Origin: Pseudomonas asplenii
GTDB lineage: Bacteria; Pseudomonadota; Gammaproteobacteria; Pseudomonadales; Pseudomonadaceae
Reading direction: 5' to 3'
Assembly: GCF_900105475.1 (NCBI RefSeq)
Contig: NZ_LT629777.1
Location: 5,828,001 to 5,892,000, forward strand
Length of the DNA: 64,000 bases
Shown: piece after piece, positions 29,654 to 38,400 of the stretch
Layout: each line of letters opens with the position of its first letter
Position numbering within the stretch: position 1 is the stretch's first letter
The notes under the pieces: generated by a model
The model's database searches: none
The model's input: the letters and a program-made list of their open reading frames with translations, nothing else
Told to the model about the DNA's origin: nothing
Position numbers and translations under genes: made by a program

Positions 29654-29935
29654 TCAAATAACCTGTGACCTTAACCCCACTCGGAGTAACACCTTTCCAC
29701 ATGTCCCCGTTTCTGGAAAATAAATCCGTCCCCGCTTCCCGTCCCGCCCCCCAAAAAGCTGCTCTCTCATATACCCTTCAAACTGCTCAGCTTCGTAACG
29801 AAAATAGTCATAACCCTGCACAACACCTGACTCTATCAGTGCAAAAACCTGCTTGGCGATATCAAAATCTTGAGAAATCATCAGATACCCTCTGGGGTCA
29901 TATGCGACTCTTTCATAGCAAAATGCGTCAAAATG
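29654..29935 (-). pseudogene. Truncated immunity-like fragment (copy A of a duplicated gene)
   Basis: Encodes HFDAFCYERVAYDPRGYL, a potential start at ATG 29881, then DFDIAKQVFALIESGVVQGY and YFRYEAEQFEGYMREQL. It is nearly identical to copy B at 31081-31440 but loses its C-terminal half at about 29759. The remaining codons there (KRGRIYF and onwards) are the array element read through. The 5' end is likewise replaced by an element copy. Judged a non-functional remnant. Confidence 0.6.
29702..29739. repeat. Array elements, tandem pair
   Basis: TGTCCCCGTTTCT (29702-29714) is followed by AAAATAAATCCGTCCCCGCT (from 29717), both in the same sense. They lie inside the 3' part of fragment A. Confidence 0.8.
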
Positions 29936-30022
29936 GAGGACGGATTTATTTTCACACGCCCCCGTTTCCGCAGGATTCATAAAATAGACAATCATAAAAT
30001 AAATTCGTCCCCGTTTCTCCGC
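29759..30022. repeat. Direct duplication, copy A (pairs with 31261-31535)
   Basis: About 264 bp closely matching 31261-31535, in the same orientation. Both copies start at CTGCTCTCTCATATACCC and end at CCGTTTCTCCGC, including the element copies inside. Copy B carries about 11 extra bases in the middle (around 31435-31452). Confidence 0.85.
29935..30018. repeat. Array elements around the 5' end of fragment A
   Basis: GGAGGACGGATTTATTTT (29935-29952), a half copy CCCCCGTTTCC (29959-29969) and AAAATAAATTCGTCCCCGTT (from 29996). The first and last face each other, and the last forms the 3' end of the zinc-ribbon immunity gene. Confidence 0.8.
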
Positions 30023-30234
30023 AAGGGTTCTAGCTTCTCGATATCTTTCCAACCCGGTGCAAGCCCAAGTGATTGCATGTATTTTTCAAAAACCGTTCCT
30101 GCCAGGTCGGAAACGGGCTGATCTTCAAGCCATACTGAATCGCATTCGAAGCACATTAAGAAATGATACTCGGGCATAGTTTTAAGCTGAACACGCCAAA
30201 CAACATCTTGCAGACAGAAGGGACAGAGTTTCAT
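29992..30234 (-). CDS. Zinc-ribbon-type orphan immunity protein
   Basis: 80 aa starting MKLCPFCLQDVVW, with CPFC and CFEC pairs about 25 residues apart that could bind zinc. Its ATG overlaps the TGA of the toxin fragment upstream (ATGA at 30231-30234), the usual coupling of a toxin and its immunity gene. The last codons (RRNGDEFIL, stop) are supplied by the array element, so the natural C-terminus may have been replaced. The family is not named; immunity function is inferred from context. Confidence 0.6.
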   Translation of the reverse strand: MKLCPFCLQDVVWRVQLKTMPEYHFLMCFECDSVWLEDQPVSDLAGTVFEKYMQSLGLAPGWKDIEKLEPLRRNGDEFIL

Positions 30235-30438
30235 TTCGGGAAAGCCGTAATAATTTGCGTTGTACCATCGCGAACCACAATCTGAATCGAAGCTTGTCCG
30301 CTCGTTCCGACTTGCCGCCCCATGTCGACAATCCATACACGGTTGCCGTTGGCTTGTAGCGTACCAGGCCAAACCTTTGAGGACCACGCCTCATCAACAA
30401 GACCAACAACCTGCTTTCGGCCCACACTGAAGAGTGAA
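30231..30438 (-). pseudogene. Orphan CdiA-CT/Rhs-type toxin C-terminal fragment
   Basis: About 66 codons, from FSLFSVGRKQVVGLVDEAW to GTTQIITAFPK. The central VWIVDMGRQVGTSGQ and the terminal ITAFPK resemble the final strands of BECR-fold (barnase/EndoU/colicin-like) RNase toxins. There is no secretion or repeat region: the 5' end stops at the inverted pair of array elements 30441-30495. It is followed, with ATGA overlap, by the zinc-ribbon immunity gene. It reads as a displaced toxin module. Activity is doubtful because the N-terminal half of the domain is missing. Confidence 0.6.
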
Positions 30439-30440
30439 AA

Positions 30441-30495
30441 AACGGTGACGAATTTATTTCCCCGTAGAGTAGAAAATAAATCCGTCACCGTTTCT
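30441..30495. repeat. Inverted pair of the array element (GGTGAC variant)
   Basis: AACGGTGACGAATTTATTTC (30441-30460) faces GAAAATAAATCCGTCACCGTT (from 30472). The two are complementary except for one base, and both share the GTGAC variant of the core, so they behave as the two ends of one unit. They bound the orphan toxin fragment. Confidence 0.8.
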
Positions 30496-30516
30496 ACTTT
30501 TATTTTAACCAGAGCA

Positions 30517-30852
30517 TTAACGAACCATGACATCTCCAGAAATATCAACGCGCTCAAATAGATATACAGACTCGACTGGACAGTCAGGGTATACCCATTC
30601 CCCCCAGTTCTTAATTAGCCAACTGACAGAGATACCATGTTCAACAGATTTACTCTCAAGAGGCAACTGCACAACAACCAACCCAGACTTATTTCCAGAC
30701 GATACGACTATAGAATGCCCATAATTTCCATCAGGAAAATCAACAACCATGAATTCCACCAAATCCTCATACGGCCAGCATGCGGGCAGGCGAAGAATAC
30801 TCCCTCTTGACACTGTAGAGCTTGCACAATCAACCAACTTAACTCCCAGCAT
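30517..30852 (-). CDS. Orphan immunity protein, Imm45-like
   Basis: 111 aa from ATG 30852 (an in-frame ATG at 30855 adds one Met). Contains RGSILRLPACWPYEDLVEFM, a GHSIVVSSGNKSGL strand pair and WLIKNWGEWVYPDCP. From memory this pattern matches the Imm45 group of polymorphic-toxin immunity proteins. Cytoplasmic, no TM. No toxin fragment is left between it and the element cluster at 30866-30954. It looks intact and could still protect against a toxin delivered by kin. Confidence 0.62.
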   Translation of the reverse strand: MLGVKLVDCASSTVSRGSILRLPACWPYEDLVEFMVVDFPDGNYGHSIVVSSGNKSGLVVVQLPLESKSVEHGISVSWLIKNWGEWVYPDCPVESVYLFERVDISGDVMVR

Positions 30853-30865
30853 CAATCAACCCTCA

Positions 30866-30954
30866 AAAACGGAGATGGATTTATTTCCCAGAAGGAGCAA
30901 AACAGGGACGGATTTATTTTCCAGCAGAGTATAAAATAAATCCGCCCCGTTTCT
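30866..30954. repeat. Cluster of three array elements
   Basis: AAAACGGAGATGGATTTATT (from 30866), AACAGGGACGGATTTATTTT (30901-30920) in the same sense, and ATAAAATAAATCCGCCCCGT (from 30931) in the opposite sense. The cluster separates the Imm45-like gene from copy B of the duplicated fragment. Confidence 0.8.
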
Positions 30955-31080
30955 CGGAGCGCTTATTTACGACTATCCCCGAAACCAAGCTTCGGCCAAG
31001 GTCAGTACGTATTCATTCTTCTCTTTCAGCTCAGGCACTTAGGTGTTAAGTAAATGCCTTTCGATTCTACTCTTTGAATT

Positions 31081-31440
31081 TCAATATACGAAATTAGTCT
31101 TCACCTCTTCACCACGCCGGCAAGACATAATAAAAACAGACCACTCCTCCCCCCTTCCAACAGAGTTAGCCTTGAGCTCTCTCAGTAATCGATAAAGTAT
31201 CGCCCCATTATAATCCCGCTCCGCATCTGTTACTTCAACCCCATTATTCTCAACTGAAAGCTGCTCTCTCATATACCCTTCAAACAGCTCAGCCTCGTAA
31301 CGAAAATAGTCATAACCCTGTACAATACCTGATTCTATCAGTGCAAAAACCTGCTTGGCGATATCAAAATCTTGAGCAATCATCAGATACTCTCTGGAAT
31401 CATACGCGACTCTTTCATAGCAAAATGCGTAAAAATGGGG
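31081..31440 (-). pseudogene. Immunity-like gene remnant (copy B of the duplication)
   Basis: The frame opens with HFYAFCYERVAYDSREYL, has ATG 31383 (MIAQDFDIAKQVFALIESG) and retains a 100-codon C-terminal part with ERDYNGAILYRLLREL and EEWSVFIMSCRRGEE. The 5' end is cut by an element copy that introduces an in-frame TAA just upstream. Copy A has the same N-terminal part but not the C-terminus. If translated from ATG 31383 it would give a 100-aa protein; I regard it as probably decayed. Confidence 0.5.
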
Positions 31441-31535
31441 ACGAAATGGAGAACGGATTTATTTTCACACGTCCCCATTTCCGCAGGAATCATAAAATAG
31501 ACAATCATAAAATAAATTTGCCCCCGTTTCTCCGC
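31261..31535. repeat. Direct duplication, copy B (pairs with 29759-30022)
   Basis: About 275 bp, the longer copy of the pair. It includes element copies at 31452-31465 and 31509-31531. A duplication of this kind can arise by recombination between element copies. Confidence 0.85.
31434..31531. repeat. Array elements at the 5' end of copy B
   Basis: Partial AATGGGGACG (31434-31443), AACGGATTTATTTT (31452-31465), CGTCCCCATTTCC (31470-31482) and AAAATAAATTTGCCCCCGTT (from 31509). Same arrangement as the cluster at 29935-30018 because both lie in the duplicated segment. Confidence 0.8.
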
Positions 31536-31724
31536 TTCTCGCTCTCTGGAAACAGGTAGTGCGCCCCTTATCACAAGAGAGAGACAACTTTTGCCCCCAA
31601 ACCTTCATGAATATACGCGACCATCACCGTCGTCCCAAAGCAGACTTTCTTCACTTTCCGCTTTCAGTTAAAACTCTTAGGTGTTTAGTAAGAGCCATTC
31701 AAATCCGCCACAACTCCGCCTATC

Positions 31725-31979
31725 TCAATCTTTAAATCGATCCTCCAAAAACTCTTGACACACCATTTCCCTCAATACCTTTTTTACTTCAGCCAGAAAA
31801 TAAGAAATCTCTTTCCTTGACTCACAAATTGTCATATCCGATATTTCACCATCCTCAAACTTTTCCATGACAACTCGCATACAATCAGCATAAACCATTA
31901 ATTCCCCCTCCGACACTTTAAGATCAAAAAGCGTCACGCTACCCACGCACTCTTTTTTCAAAATATCCACAATCACCAC
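31725..31979 (-). CDS. Cognate CdiI-type immunity protein candidate
   Basis: 84 aa, strongly acidic, mainly helical (VYADCMRVVMEKFEDGEISD, then SRKEISYFLAEVKKVLREMV). It is the first gene after the cdiA toxin and starts at GTG 31979, overlapping the toxin stop (31973-31975); GTG 31976 is an alternative start. Such overlap is normal for cdiA-cdiI. No family name can be given, as CdiI proteins are too variable. Its genetic position is the main evidence. Confidence 0.65.
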   Translation of the reverse strand: MVIVDILKKECVGSVTLFDLKVSEGELMVYADCMRVVMEKFEDGEISDMTICESRKEISYFLAEVKKVLREMVCQEFLEDRFKD

Positions 31980-32416
31980 CTCACATAATCAGAGAACTGC
32001 TCACTAAATTTCTTCAACTCATCCTGAGTCGGCCTAATCCACCGCCCCTCCATGATCCGATTATTTGTATTACGCTCCGGATTACTATAAGTGGTAACAA
32101 GCTCTCCATCAGCTTCCAAAATATGGATACGACCATTAGCACCTCTAACAACCCAGCGCCCATCGTCTTGAAGAAGAATATCTGCCGGACGCGATGTTTG
32201 AACATCATTGATTACCGCACCCGTTGCTCTCCCTTCACCACCTCTAATTTTAGCATGCTCTCCCTGTGTAATTTTAACACCACCAGTGCTGTATACATTG
32301 CCTGGTGAAGGTAGATCGCTATCACCTGCTGGAGAGGTATAGCTTTCCCCCCTTGGGTCCACAATCTGGCTGCCTCCGGTGGTGGGTACTGTCGTTGGCT
32401 CCTGAGTGCTTCCTCG
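31973..32416 (-). pseudogene. CdiA C-terminal toxin module, out of frame with the upstream cdiA body
   Basis: The open frame runs from a TAG at 32417-32419 to TGA 31973 (about 147 codons): TQEPTTVPTTGGSQIVDPRGE, then a nuclease-like domain with GEHAKIRGGEGRATGAV, DDGRWVVRGANGRIHIL and VTTYSNPERN. A helical His segment followed by beta strands ending in VTTY fits BECR-fold RNases, though this is a tentative fold call. The large upstream frame reads through this DNA in a different phase, so the toxin is not attached as sequenced. A -1 shift, or one restored base, near 32400 would fuse them. Confidence 0.65.
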
Positions 32417-35400
32417 CTATTCTCCCCATATAGCGAAACATTGCGTTCCCACTGGTCATAGGTTTTCCCAGGATCCAGTACAGCCCCTACTGACGTACCC
32501 GAAGCATACAGGTCCGTCCGGCTCTCCTTGTCCTTGGTAACCTCGTACGCCTTCCCGACATCGCGGTTAAGCCCTTGAGTTGAGTCTCCGCCCGTTTCGG
32601 CATCCTTACGGACAATGATGTCCCCTGCACCTACGGTTGCCCTGACAATTTGCTCTCTGTCTTTTTCGTAATTCCAACCACTGACACTCCAGCCAGTCTT
32701 CCCTTCCTCGCCTTTACCTGTCTGGCTAGGGTCCTGAGCAGTACCACCAGAACCGCTCTGGTTATAGCTGCCACCGACATTCAGGTAGTAACCATGTTCC
32801 TTGTCCTTACCGGCAATATCACTGAAACCCAGTGTTCCAGTATCCAGCTTCAGGTTTCCGTTATCAGCAGCGATCAACGCCCCATCAATCTGGGTGTGAT
32901 TTTCAGTGCGGATATCGACTTTTTCTTTTCCGGTAATACTGGTCTGTTGATCGACCCAGTTGGTCTTGCCAGTGGTTGCTCCATATCCCACCGAACCACT
33001 TACGCCGGCACCCGGACCAACGGTAACCGTTACATTGATATCGAACTCTTTGCCTTTGACGGTACCGGTATCCGCGGCAGACGAGACATTCAGATCACCA
33101 CCCACACGACCGACCACCTCATCCCCACGCAAGGTGGCACCAGAAACGTTGGTATCTTTTCCGCTGGTGAAGCCCAGGCGATCTCCCGCATATAAATATG
33201 CTTCCTGCTGGCGCTCACCTTCACGCTCGAGGTTACCCTTGCCCAGGCTGACACTCGCGTACACGCCAACCCCTTCGGAGCCGAAGGTCAGACCAACCTC
33301 TCCGCCACCACTGCTCCTGTTGTTTTCGCTGGAATAGCCATTCTGAGCTGAGCGAATGTTCAATTCGTTGCCAGCCTTGAGGTCGATGTCACGTCCAGCC
33401 TTGACCTGGGTACCGATCAGATTCAGGTCGTTGCTTGCCTGCAGGTTGACGTCCCGCCCTGCTCCCAACTGAGTGACCGTCGAAGTCCCCTGGCTGCTGT
33501 CGCCGCTGGCTACACCATGACTTCCACCAACACCGACTTTAAAACCACCGCTGGTGCCTCCGTGAATACCACCCCAGCTCTGGCTTTCGCGGGTTTCCTG
33601 GCTGACGCTGCCCTTGGCTGCATCCAACACCAGATCTCGTCCCTTGATATTGATGTCACGCCCGGCATCCAACTGGGCACCACGGACCTGCACATCATTG
33701 CCAGCCGACAGGTTCAGGTCATTGCCTGCGCTAAGCGTCGAGGAACGATTGGTTTGCTCCACGACCTGCTGACTATTGCTCTGCTTGCTATTGCCGAATT
33801 TCACATCAGCCGTGGGTCCAGAGAGGAACTGACCAACAGAGTCCACCGCCTTGAGCGTGCTTGACCCCTTGCTGACATTGTCTTCACCCTTGCCAGCTCC
33901 ACTTACGGCATTCTTTGTATTGCCGTAGTTGTGATTGAGGGTCATGCCAAGACCGTTACGCTCGGACTCACGCTGCTGCTCAATCAACTGACTCTCACGA
34001 GCCGCGTCGATATTGATGTTTCTCCCGGCAGCCAGATTGATATCGTGGGATGCCTTGAGGTCCGAACCAACCTGATTGATATCCCGCTTGGCATTGATTG
34101 CCAAATCCTGACCGGCACTGATCTGACTCGCAGCGGCAGTCTGCTGCTCCAGGCGATTTTTCTCTTTAGTGCGTTCGGCGCCGATAAACATGCTCACGCC
34201 ATTGTCATCACCCGAAACACCAATACCCGCGCGCTTGTCCTTCTTCCAATCCTGCTCAGCACTGCTGTTCTGCGCAGCAACCACATTCACATCGCGCCCA
34301 GCATTTAACGCGACATTGCGCCCCGCCTTGACCCCACTACCGCTGATATTGATATCGCGCTCAGCCTGCAGGCTCGCATCGCGATCAGCAGTCACCTGGC
34401 TGCCCACGCTGGTGCTGCTTTGCGCCTCTTTCCCGGCCGCCTTGGCCGAGGAGATGGAAATAAAACCACCCGAGACCGAAAGACCGGTTTTCTTCTTGTA
34501 TTGCTCGCTGCGGCTGTACGCCGTGTCATTGGCCGATACAAGGTTGATGTCACCGTCCTTGTTGACCACGCCAGCATGCAGTTCAACATCATTGCCCGCC
34601 GTCGCCTCGCTGGCGCGCAAGCGGATATCGTTCCCCGCAGCGACCACCACATCATTGCCAGCCTCCAGCTCGCTACCGACCTGGCTCGCCGTGGTTTTCA
34701 GCTCGCTCTTGCCACTCTTGGAAAGCCCAAGGAACCCGGACTTGGTCTTCTTGCTGTAGGAACCATGTTCCTCGACACCCGACAACACGGCGACATCGCC
34801 CTGGGCCGCGACCATCAGGTCATCATGAGCCTTGAGCTGGCTGCCGATGATCGTGACATCACGACCGCCGTTGATATTCATTGCACCATCGGCGCTTTTA
34901 CTGGCATTGATGGTCAGGTCCTTGCCAGCCTCCACCACGGAGGCGACGTTGGTACTGTCATAGCTCTCGACCTGCTTGCTACTGCTGCTCCCAAACGAGC
35001 CCTTGCTCTTTTTCGAGTAATAGTAGGAGCTTTCATCCTTCGCCGAGGCGATGGTCATGTCCTGGGCCGCGTCCAGTGCAACATCACCACCGGCCGTGAT
35101 ACGGCTGGCAATGACATCCAGGTCCTTCCCTGCGTCGATGGAAATGTCCCGGCCGGCTTTCAGCTCGGTGGATTGCTGACTGACACTACGGGTTTCCAGG
35201 GTTTTCTTTTTGCTGCGTGAGGCAAACTCGCTCTCATTCGCAGCAGACTCGAGATGAATATCCTCCCCCGCAGCAAGCGCCATGTCGCGCTTGCTTTCGA
35301 GCTTACTGGCAATCGCACTGATGTCGCGCCCGGCACTGATGGACAGATCCCGACCGGTAGTGACCGTCGCGCCATGCTGGGTGATTTGCTGGCTGAGGTA

Positions 35401-38400
35401 CGAGTTGCCACGAGCATCCGTGGTGCGCTCGGCAATAGCATTGACGTTGACATCACGCCCCGCGCTCAGCTTCATATCCGCGCCGCTGCTAATCACCGAT
35501 GCGTTATTGTTGATATCACGCCCGGCACCGATGCTCATGTTATTGGACGCTTCGATGCGGGCCGCGCTATCCAGGATGTCACGATGCCGGGTGCTGGCAC
35601 CGTAGCTGGAGTCGAGGTGGGTGACGTCACGCTGGTTGATTACATCGCCTCGGGTCGCATTCAGGCTGACATCACGACCGGAGATAATGCCCCCGGACTT
35701 GTTGACGATGTTGTTGCCTGCCAACAGGTCCAGGCGGTTGCCTGCCTCCACTAGCCCACTGTTGACCAGGTCATTGCCAGCCATGGCCGACAGGTTGTTG
35801 CTGGCGCGCAGGGTCCCACTGTTGTTCAGGTCCTTGCCCGCAATCAGCGTAACGTCCGAGCCCTGAATCAACGCCCCATTCGGCGCCAGACGCCCCGTGG
35901 CCTGGGCCAGATAGAGCACCGGCACCAGGACCTTTTCGCCATTCACTTCGTGTTCTTCAAGCCAGACGATGTCGTGGGTCAGCGCCGCGACCTGCTGGGA
36001 GGTCAAGGTCACCCCCACTGCCAGATTGAGCTCCTGCTTGCTCTTGATGGCATTGTCCATCAAGTACTTGTACAGCCCCTCGTCGGAGTTCTGGCCGTCG
36101 ATAAAGCGCTGGCCGGTGCGCGCCACCACCGCCTGCTGGATCAGTTTCTGCTCGTAGAAACCATCCCCCAGACGCTTGGCGCTGTTGTCCGGGTCGTAAC
36201 CCAGGTTGGACAACAGATAATCGGAACTCATGAACTGCTTGAGCTCGGTGAGCACCGGGTTGGTTTCGATCAGGTATTTCTGCGGGTTGGACTTGCCCGA
36301 CATGTCCGGCAACCCCTGGACCCGAGACAGGCTCGATAGGCCGGTGGCCGCACCAGACACGGGAGCAGTAGCGATCGCCGGCACCATCGGGGTACCCCCG
36401 GGAATGACGGCTACTACCGGCTGCTGGGCAGCAGCAACCTGAACTGTGTCCATCTGGGCGATGGCAGAACTGTTGCTGTTATGGCCCGGCAGTTGGAGAA
36501 CGCTATTGCCGTTATCGCCCGGTGAAGCAACGTTGATGACGCTGGCACCGGCACCACTTGCAATGGCCTGGCGGGAAGCCTGGCTCAGTTGCCGATCAGT
36601 CGCGATGACCGGTGCGCTGTCACCCACCTGGACATTGCGAGCCTGGACATCCGGCTGGGTCTGCTGCCGCTGTGCGGCACCCACCTGGGCACCGCCGATA
36701 CTCCAGTTCTGCGGCGCTGTATTGGCCTGAGTCACCTGCTGGGTCGAACTACCCTGCCCGCTAAGGCGGAACAGACCATTCTGCCCGGACGGCAGGGCGA
36801 ATCCTGGGAGGGTCAGAGGATTGACCTGCTGCTGGGCATGATCCGACGGCAGTTGCGAATTCACCACCACCAGGGGAACCTGGCTGGCACCAACTGTGGT
36901 GTCGATGGAACGACCATCAACGGCGCGTGCCGTCTTGAGCACACTGATGCTGCTGATATCGTTCTTCGCGTTGAGCTTGACGGCACCTCCGGCCTGAATC
37001 ACCGCAGGCGCGACGATAGCGCCATTGGTATTGACTCTGATCGGATCGTTGATACCGGCAAAGAGCGATGGGCTGAACCTCGACAACAAGGCGGCGTAGG
37101 CCGCTTCATCAACCTGACTGCCCTGGGGATGGGCCTGGTTGTAGCTGGCCACAGCCTGGACCATCTGGTTGTACTGCGCCTTGGACACCTTCGGATTTGC
37201 CGTGACGACGCGGCTATCAGTTCCCGCAGCGCTCAGCGCTGCCTGGTTGAGGATATTGTTACTCTGGATCGACAGATCGTTGGTGGCAGACACCAGGCTA
37301 TAGCGGTTGGTGAAATTCGTACCGGTAAAGCTCAGGTTACGCCCGGCGCTGAGAGTCGCTGATGGCGAATTCTCATCGACCACGCTTTCGACCGTACGAG
37401 TCAGGGTCAGCTCGGGACGCCTGTCGCTCCAGCCACCGGAGCAGTGCTGCACACAGCGGATACTGACACCCACCGAGGTCAGCTTCTGGGCTGCGCTGAA
37501 TTTCTCACGCTCGTTGAGCAGTTCGCCAACGGCCAGGGTCATGTCGCCAGTGCTTTGAATACGCCCTGATGTGTTGCGCAAGCTCTGCGCGGCGGTGCCA
37601 GCGGAAAGCCCCCCAACCGTCATGCCACCCAGACTGAAGAACTCACCATAGTTGTTGGTGAGACTACCGACGTTGAACGTCGAGTCTTCACCGCTGAAAA
37701 CGAAGCCACTGTTATTGATATCACCGATAGCGTGGTCGTTGAGCAGGCTGCGAGTGCTGATCACCAGAGCCTTCGAGGCCGCCAGGGTGCCGATGTTATG
37801 AACAGTATCGGCAGTGATAATCAGGTCGGAGATTGAAGTCATGCGCCCCTGGTTGGTCAATTGCCCGCCGACATTGATCGCGGTATCACCGCCGCCGGCA
37901 ATGCTGCCAGCGCTGCCCAGACTGACCGAGGCTGCATTCAGGCCCAGCGTCCCCTGAGTGCTGTAGCGGCCGTTACCGCCATAGCTGCCGCTCAGGTTCA
38001 AACTGGCCGTACCATCGCTGGCGATCAGACCATCGTTGTTCCAATTGCCGCCGCTGCCAGTCAGGCTGTCAACGGCCAGCAGTTGCCCACCTGCCGTCTG
38101 GTTCAGGGTGCCGATGTTCAGCGTCAGTCGGCCAGCCTGGATCACGCTGCTGTTGGTCCAGTTGTCCATCGTCAGGGTGAGGCCGCCGCGGGTCACTACG
38201 TTGCCGCCGGCATTGAGCAGGTTGGCCGTGGCAATATCGAAGGTGCCGACGCCCCCGTGCTGCAGGCTGCCGCCCTGGTTCTGGAAACCACCGACGTTCA
38301 GGGTCAGGTCGCTGTTGGCGGTTTCCAGTTTGCCGTTACTGTTGTCGAACAGGCCGCCGATCTGGAAGTCGGTCTTGCCGCTGGTGCCCAGGGCGCGCAG

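Noticed and set aside
32395..32420. Programmed -1 frameshift site at the cdiA body/toxin junction
   Set aside because: No X-XXY-YYZ slippery heptamer or obvious downstream stem is visible; a mutation or sequencing error is simpler.
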